From NCBI RefSeq assembly GCF_036884655.1, contig NC_088340.1, positions 25,863,001-25,927,000 of the forward strand: DNA of 64,000 nucleotides. Reading direction: 5' to 3'. Below are positions 1 to 9,670 of this stretch, in pieces. The notes beneath the pieces were generated by a model, which was given only the letters and a program-made list of their open reading frames with translations, made no database searches and was not told the DNA's origin. Position numbers and translations under genes: made by a program. How positions within the stretch are numbered: position 1 is the first letter of the stretch; every line of letters starts with the position of its first letter. Origin of the DNA: Musa acuminata AAA Group (lineage: Eukaryota > Streptophyta > Magnoliopsida > Zingiberales > Musaceae).

Positions 1-1
1 A

Positions 2-466
2 ATAGCTTATGCAGATGTCGATTTTGGCAGATGCAAGATAGATAGAAAAAGTACATCCGGAACATGCCAATTTCTAGGATATACACTTGTTTCTTGGACT
101 TCCAAGAAACAAAATTCAGTTGCACTATCTACGGCGAAAGCTGAATACATTGTTGCAAGTGCATATTGTACACAAGTTGTTTGAATGAAGAATACATTGG
201 AAGACTATGGAATTTGCTTGAAAAACATACCCATAAAATGTGATAATATAAGTGTCATTTGTCTTACCAAAAATCAAATTCAACACTCTAGAACTAAGCA
301 TATCGATGCTAGACATCATTTCATATGTGATCATGTCTTTAACAATAATGTCATTCTAGAATTTATTGACACAAAGCATCAATTAGCAGACATTTTTACA
401 AAAGCCTTAGATGAAGACCAATTTGACCGCATTAGAAGGGAACTAAGCATGTTAAATTGTCCCTGA
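2..466 (+). pseudogene. pol: copia pol, C-terminal RNase H (H), one stop codon
   Basis: Reading from base 2 gives the C-terminal half of a Ty1/copia RNase H. Visible are a DRKSTSGT block, the SKKQNSVALSTAKAEY block containing the catalytic Glu region, and the family ending KHQLADIFTKAL followed by RRELSMLNCP. The enzyme would remove the RNA strand of the RNA/DNA hybrid during reverse transcription. One in-frame stop (TGA, 182-184) falls where the relative at 40134-40388 has Trp (VVWMKNTL), so it looks like TGG to TGA. The true stop is at 464-466. The upstream part lies outside the window. Confidence 0.88.
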
Positions 467-1009
467 GAATAAGCTTGATTGAATGTATTTTTCGAAGAGT
501 TTTTTATCCTCTTTCCGTTTTTTCATGGATTTGATTTCTTCCTTCTCTTTCGACTCCAAACGACATCTTAAAGCGCAATCCAAGATCCTATCCTATCTTG
601 AACCAAACATCTCTGAAAAACAAAAAGGGGGAGGAAAGAAATTTTTTCTTTCTCTTCTTTGGCATGCCAGCGGTGGCACCGCTAGAACCGGTGGTAGCAC
701 TACCTGAGCGCTCAGTCGCCAGCGGTGGCACCGCCCGAGAACTCCCTTATAAGAGAAGGGGTTAGGGCCGGCGGTGGAACCGCCCCCAACCCGTGAAAAC
801 TCTCCCAAGAACTCCCACAATACTTTTTAAACCTCTCTAACCCTCATTCTAACCTTTAGAAGCCTAAGAGAGGGATTCTTGTTGGTTCAAGCTCTCTATC
901 TTCTAAGGAATTCTCCATAAGATAAAATCTGAAATCTTTCCTTCGTCTTCTCATTATTTTGCCTACTCTTCACAGTTTCATATTCTTGATCTATCATCTT
1001 GTTTAGATA
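467..1009 (+). promoter_or_regulatory. Spacer between pol and the extra frame, with LTR-like palindromes
   Basis: Non-coding. Three GGTGGCACC palindromes at 669-683, 721-734 and 770-784 resemble those of the SIRE-like LTRs in this window. A TATAAG sits at 748-753, about 260 bp before the ATG at 1010. The order palindrome array, then TATA-like box, then pyrimidine-rich leader is that of the LTR U3/R region. A promoter for the downstream frame is my inference; no transcript is known. Confidence 0.4.
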
Positions 1010-2140
1010 ATGACACTTAAGAGATCAACAAGAATAAAAGGGAATAGGCTGGAAGGAGATTCATATGACCAAAACCTTTTTAGATCTAATGAAGTAGCTC
1101 TTAGATTTTCAAATTTCAAAATAAGAACTATACATAAGGGCAAACATGTTGATCTAGATGAACTTGGAAACCTAGAACCCATTAAATGGTTTGCACATTT
1201 AGATGCCTTACCTCTCCTACAAATCAATGAACAAATTTATCCTAGTTTAGTTAGGCTATTTTATGCAAACTTATGTGTGGACAACGATAGCCTAAGTATC
1301 TACCTTTTAGGAAAACAAATTTAAATATTTGATAGTACTATTTGTGAACTAATTGGAATTACTGAAAAGGATAGGGGTTATTACTTTAGAAATAAATGGG
1401 ATATCAATGCAATAGGAGCAACCTACTCCGAAGCCTTAGAAACTATTTTTGCAAATCCAAATCTAGGCATGATTCCCAAAAGTTGTGAGCACTTATTGTC
1501 CTTTAACTCTAAATTTCTTCATCACATCATGACTAGCATACTACTTCCCAAACAATTTCATCATGATGAAATTAGTCAAATAGAGCTAAGTATTATGTAT
1601 TGGATAATGATAGGCTAACATAATTATTTTGGATACTTAATCTGGCAACATATGCAGGACATAATAGCTAAAGACACAATGTTACCATATGGGTGGTTAG
1701 TCACTCGATTAATACTTGCCCATAATATTTGTATCTCACCCGATGAAGAAATAATTCAAGTTGATCGATTTACCACTATCAATAGAAACCTGCTCAAAAG
1801 ACTTAGGTGCACCTTTAGCAATGGTGTTTGGGTTAGGCAATCTAGAAGGACTAATCCAGTTCCCCCACTAGTCGAACACCCCGAAACACCAATTTTTAGG
1901 GGAAATGAATCTCCTCCTCCTAGTCCCTTTGGTGTAGCACCTTCAAAATCTACTCCTGCTTCATCCTCTTAAGAACTCATTATGGCAGAATTACATCAGA
2001 TCAAATCACAACAAGAACAACTCAAATCACAGCATGAGCAAATTCAAATTTAGCAAATTGAAATTTTGAAGGAACTACGATAAATGAATCAAAATATAGA
2101 TGTCATGTATAGGAACTATGGATTTCCTCCTAAGGATTAA
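1010..2140 (+). pseudogene. Extra frame downstream of pol (plant-transposon-protein-like), broken
   Basis: From the ATG at 1010 a single frame of 377 codons can be followed to 2140, broken by stops at 1322-1324, 1616-1618 and 1970-1972 and by two more near the end. The encoded protein has a block around FARLFYANL-type sequence (VRLFYANLCVDNDSLSIYL), a mixed alpha/beta-looking middle, a Pro/Ser-rich stretch (VPPLVEHPETP onward) and a Gln/Glu-rich tail (HQIKSQQEQLKSQ) likely to form a coiled coil. This resembles the 'putative plant transposon protein' domain found behind pol in SIRE and other large plant retroelements; the match is from memory of the family. No transmembrane segment is evident, so an envelope role is not supported. 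Confidence 0.6.
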
Positions 2141-3071
2141 TCAATATGCCTTCTTATTCTGTTACCTTGACATGCGATCCTTGTATGATTACTCTTAATT
2201 CCAAGTTAAAGTTTGCCATCTTCCTTCTTTTGTATGAAAGCCATGCTGTTTTAAACAAATGCTGAATTTTTTAAATATGATGAATTTTGAATGAATGCTG
2301 ATTTCTTTCTACTAAGATAAGTTTTGGATTCTGTTTAATAAGCTGAATTTTGTATAATCTGTTTAATAAGCTGAATTTTGTATAATCTTATGAATGCTAA
2401 ATGATCAATCTTCATGGTGAATTTTCAATTATAAATTATATACTCATCTCTGTTAATGACAAAGGGGGAGAAGAATGAGTAAAATATTGATGAATTGTAT
2501 GTCAATGTGATAGCATGACTTATATGACTTACAAAAGCTTGTGTTAATGCAAATGTTTTGTATGCATCGATAGCAAGACTTATATCAATTACAAGAGCGT
2601 ATATTAATGTGAGAAGAATGACTAATATAAATTGCAAAAGCTTGTATATTGTAAAGGTCTTATATGAATTATATGCATCGATAGCATGACTTATCTGAAT
2701 TGCAAGAGCCAGTGTAAATGTCCTAAATACATCACAAAACTCGTTGAGAATATTGCAAGTTTGTAGATTGCTTGATCATGCCTTACATTTATATCATGAT
2801 ATTCATATTGAAAGTTCATATCTCTTGTTGAAATGATAATTATCTTTTATCATTCGACTTGAAAATAATCTTCATAGCTTGAAATTATGAGAAATATGAA
2901 GTTTCGTATTTGCTCATGCTTACTTAGAATAACGATAAGTTCAATGGATAGAACTTATCGACTTAGGCTTGAATTCAAAGAGATTGAATTCAAGTATTTT
3001 TATCTTCTTATAATATAACATATAGATGGGGAGAGTTATGTTTAACTCCATTATCAATTGATTGTCTCATC
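2141..3071 (+). other. 3' non-coding region of H with degenerate ~60 bp repeats
   Basis: AT-rich and without a usable frame. Between about 2505 and 2720 a unit containing GCATGACTTATATGA and AAAAGCTTGTGTTAATG recurs about four times with 50-60 bp spacing and substitutions (near 2509, 2569, 2617 and 2681). A shorter direct repeat (TTTAATAAGCTGAATTTTG) occurs twice at about 2334 and 2361. Such tandem repeats before the polypurine tract are common in large plant copia elements. Confidence 0.55.
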
Positions 3072-3084
3072 AAAAAAGGGGAGA
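3072..3084 (+). other. Polypurine tract of H
   Basis: AAAAAAGGGGAGA lies directly before the TG of the 3' LTR. This is the expected plus-strand primer site for reverse transcription. The same motif, inverted, adjoins the 3' LTR of E at 37297-37312. Confidence 0.85.
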
Positions 3085-3641
3085 TTGTTGAATCTTGAAT
3101 TTTGATGATGAAATCAATTGATGGATTAATTGATATAATCTATATTATTGAGTTATGTGTGCAGAATTAGCTATGATAGCCTGAAAATATAAAGCAAGCC
3201 TACCGAAGTCAAGTTCGATGGGTGTTCGAGTGTCGAAAAATTCGTCGGAGCTGTTGCCGAAACCAACCGAGAAGAAATTGGGGACTTGTCGAAGTTTTTG
3301 GAAGTCCGTCGAAGAGATCATCGGAAGTTCGCAGAGATCACCGAAAAGGCTCGGCTACTTGTTGAACTCGCCACAAGATCGGGAGCCTACTAGGAGTCCG
3401 CCGGAAGAAATCTGAGGGTGTATCGGAAGTCCACCGAAAGTTCATCGAAAAGCTTGCCGAAAGGGAACTCGACGTTGCCGGTTAAAAACTTGCTTAGGAC
3501 TATGTCTTAATTTCATAGTTTGTATGTAATTAGGGTTAGGATTAAGGGTTAATTCAATAATCTGATTAGGGGCCAATTGGGCTCAAGTTCGGATTGGTTT
3601 CGGCCAAGTTTGGAGCGCAACCAATGAGTTGAAATAGTCTA

Positions 3642-3840
3642 GGCGGTGGCACCGCCTAGAACCCGAGAGTTTCGGCGGTGGCATCGCTAGCAAATTGCTA
3701 GATTGGGTGATGGAACCACCCAGCAACCGAGAGGTCCGACAGTGGCACCGCCGGATTGGGTGGTGGCACCGCCAATACACTATTAGTGTCAGACACTGAT
3801 AGGCGATGACACTGCCACTAACAGGCGGTGGCACCACTAG
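3642..3840 (+). repeat. Array of GGTGGCACC-type palindromes in LTR H
   Basis: At least six copies of a GC-rich imperfect palindrome, the best being GGCGGTGGCACCGCC at 3642-3656, lie 15-40 bp apart between the LTR start and its TATA box. Each can fold into a 7-bp stem. Copies vary by point changes, suggesting local amplification. Confidence 0.75.
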
Positions 3841-3899
3841 CACCGGGAAACCCAAAAGCAATTCAAATTTGGAGCTCAAATTTGAATCCTCTTGGGGTC

Positions 3900-3907
3900 T
3901 ATAAATA
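3900..3907 (+). promoter_or_regulatory. TATA box in LTR H
   Basis: TATAAATA followed by CCCCTC. The same box and flank occur in S (38828-38835) and G (62059-62066) and inverted in both LTRs of E. Confidence 0.6.
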
Positions 3908-4401
3908 CCCCTCAATTCTCAGTAGAGAATATAATTTTTGAGAAGCAAGAGATAAAAGCCTTAGCAAAGTCTTTAGCAAGTTTTGTTTTCAATAGCTTGA
4001 GTGTTCACCTCCCTCTTTCTCTTTGAAAATTTGTAAGTGTGTGAACCACTTGTAAAAGGTTGTAAGAGGGATATTTGTTCATCCCCTTCAAAGTGATTTG
4101 CTAGTGGAAGTTGAGAGCCTCATTGAAGAAGGCTTCGCAAGTGGATGTAGGTCATTTTGACCGAACCATTTTAAATTTGTGTGTTCCTTGAATGTGTGAG
4201 TATTTACTTTTCTGAAACCGTTATTTACATAGCAGTAAACTTTCAGTTTTCATCTTCTCACTTTACTCGAGCTACTTTCTCCAAATCATTGACGAATTGA
4301 AACCTCTACGCATTTACGAAATCATTTTTAAATTTATAAGTTTTAATCCGCTATGCTAATTCACCCCCCCTCTTAGTGCCGCTTCGATCCTAACAATCAA
4401 T

Positions 4402-4947
4402 AGTTTAAAAATTCTTAGTAAATATTTTTCTAATTTTGAACTTGTTAACAAAATACTATGGCCCCTTCGAAAAAGTTGGGATCCAAAAGTGATGGCAATA
4501 CAAGAAGCAAAGGACCTGAACAACCTTATTCTTGAAGAATTTATCGGGTCATTAATGACCAATAAAATGATGTGCAAAGCACTTGATGAACTCGATGAAC
4601 ATAAGAACAATCCAAAGAACATGAAGGATTTGACACTTAGAACTCAAGTAGATCACTTGAGCGAAAGCTCAAGTGATGATGACATAGAACTCCTCACAAG
4701 TAAATTTATAAAATTTATAAAACATAAAAATAAAAATAAAAATAAACTTAAAAAGAAAAAGTTTCTAAAGAACAAAAAAGCACTCAAGGTGACTTGGGAT
4801 AAAACGAGTACATCCGAAGACGAGGAGCAAACCGATGAAGACAAAGTGGCGAACTTCATTTTGGTGACTCTCGATAATGAGGTAAATAAAGAACAATTTG
4901 ATTTTATTAGAAGAGAGTTAGGGATGCTAAATTGTTCGAATACATAA
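4402..4947 (+). pseudogene. gag: gag fused in frame to the RNase H C-terminus (I)
   Basis: The frame starts mid-gag: FSNFELVNKIL, KSWDPKV and IQEAKDLNN match the gag genes of D, E and G. It runs through an acidic/lysine-rich region to EEQTDEDKVANF. It then passes without a frame break into EQFDFIRRELGMLNC, the last residues of copia RNase H. The zinc knuckle, protease, integrase and most of reverse transcriptase/RNase H are missing, so one deletion of several kilobases joined the two ends. The first ATG of the open part is at 4489 (152 aa to the stop at 4945-4947), but the reading frame begins upstream. No function is expected. Confidence 0.75.
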
Positions 4948-5493
4948 ATTTGATGTATATCTTTTCTGGACTTTCTCGATTTTTTTTTAAAGGCTTTCAT
5001 GAAATTATTTCATTTTGTATCTAAGGCCTTTATGAAATCTGGAATACTAATCTACTTGGTATCAAATTTATTTCATACCCTTGCTCCGTCACTTAATGAT
5101 TCTTGATACACTTAATCACATCACTCGTAGAATTCATTGATAAAAGCATCTCTCATGGATTTCACTCTTGAATTTTTAATGAGAAACGGATTTGACTTAT
5201 CAAGTTTTATTTGTGATGCTCCTCTCCCATGAATTCTTCCTTACTCTTCTCATGAAAGATGAATTTTATGAATTCCAATGGATATCTTGATCCTTGATAG
5301 ATGAATTTTAGTGTGTGATGATTACTTGCAAGAATGGCGATTTGATATCTTGATCCTTTTCATGAATCCCTTCTCTTTATTAAAATTTAAACATGATTTA
5401 ATGAAACTCATTTATTGTTTTGAATTTGACTTGGTTCAAATCATTTCATAAATTTGGTTCTTAATGGATTCTTTCCTAACCTTTCTTCCTCTT
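4948..5493 (+). other. 3' non-coding region of I
   Basis: AT-rich with many short ATGAATTT and TTTCATGAAAT words and no frame. It is similar, in inverse orientation, to 39660-40130, the segment following pol in E. No LTR or polypurine tract follows. Confidence 0.55.
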
Positions 5494-5624
5494 TGATAAG
5501 ACCCTAGGGTCATGTCATGGAAGAAAGGTGAGAAAAGGGATTGATCACTTTGAGGAGATCAACCTCCTTGATCACTTCGAGGGGATCGACCTTCTAGGGT
5601 TTGTCAAAAGACTGAATAATAGGT
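5494..5624 (-). repeat. Fragment of an A-family LTR end
   Basis: About 130 bp starting TGATAAGACCCTA and including GATCACTTCGAGGGGATC and CTAGGGTTTGTCA. This is the inverse of the last part of the 300 bp LTR of gypsy element A (7060-7195). The rest of that LTR is missing. It lies exactly between I (+) and D (-). Confidence 0.7.
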
Positions 5625-6890
5625 TTTGTAAAGATATCAGCTAATTGATATTTCGTATTAATAAACTCTAAAGATATGTCATAGTTATTAACATGATCTT
5701 TTATGAAATGATGCTTAATGTCAATATGTTTAGTTCTAGAGTGTTGAATAGGATTTTTTGTTAAACATATTACACTCGTGTTATCATATTTTATGGGAAT
5801 GATCTTAAGGTGAATCTTATAATGTTACAATGTAATTTTTATCCATACAACATGCGCACAACATGCACTCGCCACTATGTATTCGACTTCGGTTGTAGAT
5901 AGTGCAACCTAATTTTGTTTTTTGGAAGACCAAGAGACAAGTGCATGACCTAAGAATTGACATATTTCATATGTGCTTTTTCTATCTATTATACATCCAG
6001 CAAAATCCGTATCAGTGTAAGCAATTAGGTCAAAGTTTTTGAATTTTGGATACCAAAATCCTAGATTAGTGGTTCCTTTAAGATATCTAAGAATTTTTTA
6101 ATTACTTTAAGATGAGATAGCTTAGAATTAGATTGAAACCTAGCACAAAGTCCTATGCTAAATATGATGTCCGGTCTAGTTACGGTGAGGTATAGTAAAC
6201 TACCTATCATACCCCTATAAGCTTTTTGATCAAAGCTTTCTCCACTTTCATCGATGTCTAAGTTAGTGGAGGTACTCATAGGAGTATTGATAGCCTTTGA
6301 ACTATCCATACTAAACCGTTTTATCAAGTCTAATGCATATTTCGTTTGACTAAGAAAAATATTATCACTAAGTTGTTTGATTAGTAACCCTAAAAAGAAA
6401 GTTAGTTCACCCATTAAACTCATTTCAAACTCTTGGCTCATACTCTTGGCAAATGATTCGCATAAGGATTCATTTGTAGAATCAAAAATAATATCATCAA
6501 CATAAATTTGAACAATAAAAAAATTATTTTAAAATTTTTTAATAAACAATGTAGTATCGACCTTGCCTTTAGAGAAATTATTTTAGATAAGAAAGGAGCT
6601 AAGTCTCTCATACCAAGCCCTTAAGGCCTATTTTAATCCATAGAGAGCTTTAGTTATTTTAAACAAATGATTTGGAAAATTATCATTCTCAAATATGAGA
6701 GTTTGTTCAACATAGGCAATAAAGCCATTAAGAAACGTACTTTTGATATCCATTTAAAATAATTTAAAATTGTTACTACTAGCGTAGGCAAGGAGCATCT
6801 TATGGCTTCTAATCGTGCCAAAGGAGCAAAGGTTTCATCATAATCGATATATTCTTCTTGGTTGAAACCCTTGGCCACTAATCTAGCCTT
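5625..6890 (-). pseudogene. pol: D pol: reverse transcriptase and RNase H, degenerate
   Basis: Read leftward, the segment has [26 protein letters not shown] (RT start), then a region with frame changes. An open stretch at 6061-6441 follows (MGELTFFLGLLIKQ, MDSSKAINTPMSTSTNL, YRGMIGSLLYLTVTRPDI), covering late RT and the RT/RNase H link. RNase H remnants reach about 5630. Several frameshifts and stops are present, and a YVDD-like word around 6500 is only partly preserved. Reverse transcription would be the ancestral role; it cannot be functional now. Confidence 0.8.
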
Positions 6891-6895
6891 GTTTC

Positions 6896-7195
6896 TGTTA
6901 GGATCCTTTTATTTTTCCTTTTATTTTTTGTGCTTTCCTTTTATTTTCTACATATTTATTAAGTCTGTTTAGTTTAGCTAAAGTCGGAACTCTATAAATA
7001 TGGATGTAACTGCTTCTTTTCGATCATCTATGAAAAATACTATTTTTGTCTTGTGACAAACCCTAGGAGGCCGATCCCCTCGAAGCGATCAAGGAGGGCC
7101 GATCCCCTCGAAGCGATCAAGGAGGCCGATCCCCTCGAAGTGATCATCCCCTTTCTCTTCTTCTTTTTTTGCGATAAGACTTTAGGGTCTTATCA
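6896..7195 (+). repeat. 5' LTR of A, 300 bp
   Basis: Starts TGTTAGGATCC after the TSD GTTTC and ends TCTTATCA before the primer site. It carries a TATAAATA box at 6993-7000 and three tandem copies of a GATCCCCTCGAAG-type word (7071-7142). It pairs with 34860-35159. Confidence 0.9.
6993..7000 (+). promoter_or_regulatory. TATA box of LTR A
   Basis: TATAAATA, about 200 bp before the LTR end. It is matched at 34957-34964 in the 3' LTR, where the base after the box differs. Confidence 0.55.
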
Positions 7196-7197
7196 TT

Positions 7198-7209
7198 TGG
7201 TATCAGAGC
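7198..7209 (+). other. Primer binding site of A
   Basis: TGGTATCAGAGC, two bases after the 5' LTR. This is the complement of the 3' end of plant initiator methionine tRNA, as is usual for gypsy and copia elements. Confidence 0.85.
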
Positions 7210-7578
7210 GACGATCCTTGGCGTTCTTGCTGCAACGAAGCTATAAAAAAAAAAAAAAAAAGAAACGAAAGAAAGAAAGAAAGAAAGAGAGAAGAAGAAG
7301 CAACAACCGCACCACGCACCCCTGCTTCCCCTGCTTCCGGCCAGCCCACCCGCGCCCGTTGCAGCTCTCCGGCCAGCAACTGGCTCTGCCCCACTTCCGG
7401 CCAGAGTCCACCGTCGCCTCCCACCCGAGCCACCACCGCTGCCAGGAGACAACGCTGCCAGCGTCCCACTCCGCTGCAGCTCTGCTCGTCTTCTCTACCG
7501 CCGCTGCAGGGCAACTCCTTCTCCACCACCGCCGCTGCTTCCCGGCCGATCGATCACCGCCGCCCACCTCCCAGTTGC
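7210..7578 (+). other. A leader, first part
   Basis: Non-coding leader between the primer site and gag, with an A-rich run at about 7244-7290 (poly-A, then GAAA repeats) and a C-rich region after 7310. It is open in one frame by chance of composition. Its last five bases, GTTGC (7574-7578), are the B1 target site. The leader resumes at 15348. Confidence 0.7.
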
Positions 7579-9073
7579 TGCTAGTCATAAGTGCCCAGCA
7601 AGCCAATCACGTGAGTGATGGCACGTGTGACTTGATACAGAATCTTTTTGCTTATTATATTTTGGCGTATATCACTTTATAACTATTGCATAAATGCATA
7701 TGTATTGTGATGTCCTTGGATTTGTGCAATGGGAATCGGATCGTGATGAGATCACGATAATGAGATCGATTCACCTTTAAACACATATCCTAAATAATCC
7801 CGGTCATAGGTTACTCGAGAGGGACATCGTGATAACCGGATAGACTGGTGTGCTGTATACCCGTCCATATGATGGATGCAGCTGGTCTCATAGCTGCTCG
7901 TGTAGGGACACTAGGGATACAGTACAGGTGCTCATTGGAGAATGAGTTCACTGATTGATCCGCTTACGGAATGCTGGATGGTTGATGATGCCTTATTGTC
8001 AGACAACGATTCCGTAGTCCTAGTGTGTGTATCTGGTTCTTAGACTTGAGACACCAAGGATGTCCTGTATGAGTGCTCCACTCTTTGATACCAGACTTAT
8101 AGGTTTGGCTGTTCCCAGATCTAGTACAGCTGGTCATTGGGAGTGGTAGTCGACTTTACGAGGGCTATTGAGTGTCGATAGAGGATCATCCACTCTCGGT
8201 ATCATGAGAGGAATATCCCATGTGTTCTTGCTCAGACAAATCCCTGGCCAGGGTCATTCGGGTTGAGAGAGAAAGAGTTCTCCGGGAGAATCCGATTAGA
8301 GCGAGACTCGAGTAGAAACCGTATGGGTCTGACAGCACCATGCTCGATATACGGTCTCTGGGATATTAGATGGATGAGGGACTATAGGTACATGGTAACT
8401 GAGGACAGACAGGTCCAATGGATTGGATTCCCCTGTATCGTCTGGGGACTACGGCGTAGTGGCCTAGTACTTCCGTAGTCGATGAGTCGAGTGAATTATT
8501 ACAGAGATAATAATTCACTTAGTTAGAAGGAGTTCTGACAGGTATGACTCACGGCCAGCTCGATATTGGGCCTAGAGGGTCACACACATATGGTAGGCAT
8601 TGCGATGAGTAGAGGTTCGGATATGAGATATCCGACGGAGCCCTTGTCTTATTGGATGCAGATCCAATACCCACTAGGGAAAGGACCCATTAGGGTTTTG
8701 ACACGGGATCTCTATAAATAGGAGGGATTCACAGCCTCATAGGCTAGAGTCTTTGCTTGCCCTTCCTATTCTCCTCTCCCTCTCCACCTCAGAGTAGGCC
8801 TGGATTTTTGAGGAGCGTCGTCGCAACCCTGCTGTGTGGATCACCGCTAGAGAGGAGGACGCTTGACCTCCTTCACCCTCTCCTAAGGATCTGCAAGGAA
8901 ACAGGGATATACGATCTCCCTAGGTAACACAATCTCTATACGCAGTTTTGTGTTTTGCGGATTTTGCGCACTAATCTTCGCACGACGACGAACATCTTTT
9001 TGGGAATCGGGGATTTTTGTTTTCTTGTTCTTCCGCTGCGCATATGATGCCCCCCCCCTATGATTTCCCAACA
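7579..9073 (+). repeat. 5' LTR of B1, 1495 bp
   Basis: TGCTAGTCATAAGTGCCC to TTTCCCAACA. Identical in length to the LTRs of B2 and B3. A TATAAATA box lies at 8713-8720. Short frames of 60-71 aa inside recur in every copy only because the LTR recurs. Confidence 0.92.
8713..8720 (+). promoter_or_regulatory. TATA box in the B1 5' LTR
   Basis: TATAAATAGGAGGG, about 360 bp before the LTR end. It is conserved in all six B-family LTRs (14981, 17153, 24168, 43997 and 51255 are the other starts). Confidence 0.65.
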
Positions 9074-9074
9074 G

Positions 9075-9086
9075 TAGTATCAGAGC
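9075..9086 (+). other. Primer binding site of B1, one mismatch
   Basis: TAGTATCAGAGC, against TGGTATCAGAGC in B2 and B3. The single G-to-A change weakens the match to initiator methionine tRNA. Confidence 0.8.
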
Positions 9087-9184
9087 CAGGTTGTTCGTGC
9101 GAATGATTGGTTTTTGAACTGCGTGTGTTGTGTTTAGGAAGAATATTGACGTCAAAATCGTTGACGCAAAAGCAAGGAAGGGCA

Positions 9185-9670
9185 ACAACAGTTGCTGCCC
9201 TCGATCTGCATGCCTGCAGCCACCTGCAGCGGCAGCCGCAGCCGCAGCCACCTGCAGCGGCAGCCGCAGCCGCAGCCAGGCAGCACAGCGCCGGCGCATG
9301 CGCAAGCGCTGTGCCTGCAGCAGCCGGCCGGCGGCCTGCTTGCAGCAGGCTTGCTGCCGGCGGGGCTGGCAACCCACGGGCAGAGGCGCCGCAGGGCAGC
9401 GGCGCCTACCGCCGAAAGGAAGCGGCGCCTGCCGCCGCAGGGCAGCGACGCGCGACGCCTGCCGCCGCTGCTCCCGCGGGAGAAACCCCCCCCACAGGGG
9501 CGGCCGCCCGGCGGGACAGCACCGCCTGCGGAGGCAGCGGCGCCCTAAGAGGGCGCCCACCCGCAGCGGCATTGCCGCCAGCGGGCGTGCCGCCTGCAGG
9601 CGAGGGCAGTGCCCTCGCCCCGCCGCACAGGCCGCCGCCGGCAGGGTGGCGGCGGCGGCAGCAGCGAAAA
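9185..9670 (+). other. GC-rich island in the B1 leader
   Basis: A sharply bounded stretch of CAGCCGCAGC, GGCGCC and CTGCCGCCG words between AT-rich flanks. It includes a tandem duplication of about 28 bp (CACCTGCAGCGGCAGCC unit, 9220-9277) absent from B2 and B3. Several frames on both strands stay open through it because GC-rich sequence has few stops; the predicted Ala/Pro/Arg-rich peptides look like composition artefacts. Confidence 0.7.

Larger units (their letters stand above)
1..4395 (+). mobile_element. H: SIRE-like Ty1/copia retrotransposon, 3' part
   Basis: The 3' portion of a copia element that starts left of the window. In order it holds the end of RNase H, a palindrome-rich spacer, an extra reading frame behind pol, a polypurine tract and a 3' LTR of 1310 bp ending in CA. 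An extra frame between pol and the 3' LTR, together with a long LTR, is the layout known for the SIRE/Maximus lineage, so that assignment is inferred from architecture and gag/RNase H relatives in this window. The 5' half and 5' LTR are not visible. ATCAA directly after the LTR would be the right-hand target duplication. Confidence 0.85.
3086..4395 (+). repeat. 3' LTR of H (SIRE-like), 1310 bp
   Basis: Begins TGTTGAATCTTGAATTTTG and ends CTTCGATCCTAACA. The same two ends, with small changes, delimit the LTRs of S, E, D and G, which fixes the family. A TATAAATA box lies at 3900-3907 and is followed by a transcript-leader-like region. The U3 part carries a palindrome array (3642-3840). Confidence 0.88.
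4396..5493 (+). mobile_element. I: internally deleted SIRE-like copia remnant
   Basis: Immediately right of LTR H the sequence enters the middle of a gag gene, reads into a fused pol end, and continues into AT-rich 3' non-coding DNA. The latter resembles, on the opposite strand, the 3' region of E at about 39660-40130. The element lacks a 5' end here because H is inserted in it or abuts it. Its 3' end is lost at the LTR fragment starting at 5494. Confidence 0.65.

Noticed and set aside
7053..7682. 209-codon frame on + at the end of LTR A and in its leader
   Set aside because: It crosses the LTR end, a poly-A run and the B1 boundary, and its content (Lys/Arg run, then Ser/His/Pro-rich) follows base composition.
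8263..8478. Small frames of 60-71 aa recurring in several places (for example 8263-8478, 14531-14746, 16703-16918, 23718-23933, 43546-43761, 50804-51019)
   Set aside because: They are nearly identical because they lie in the same part of the B LTR. No start context, domain or codon-level conservation supports a protein.
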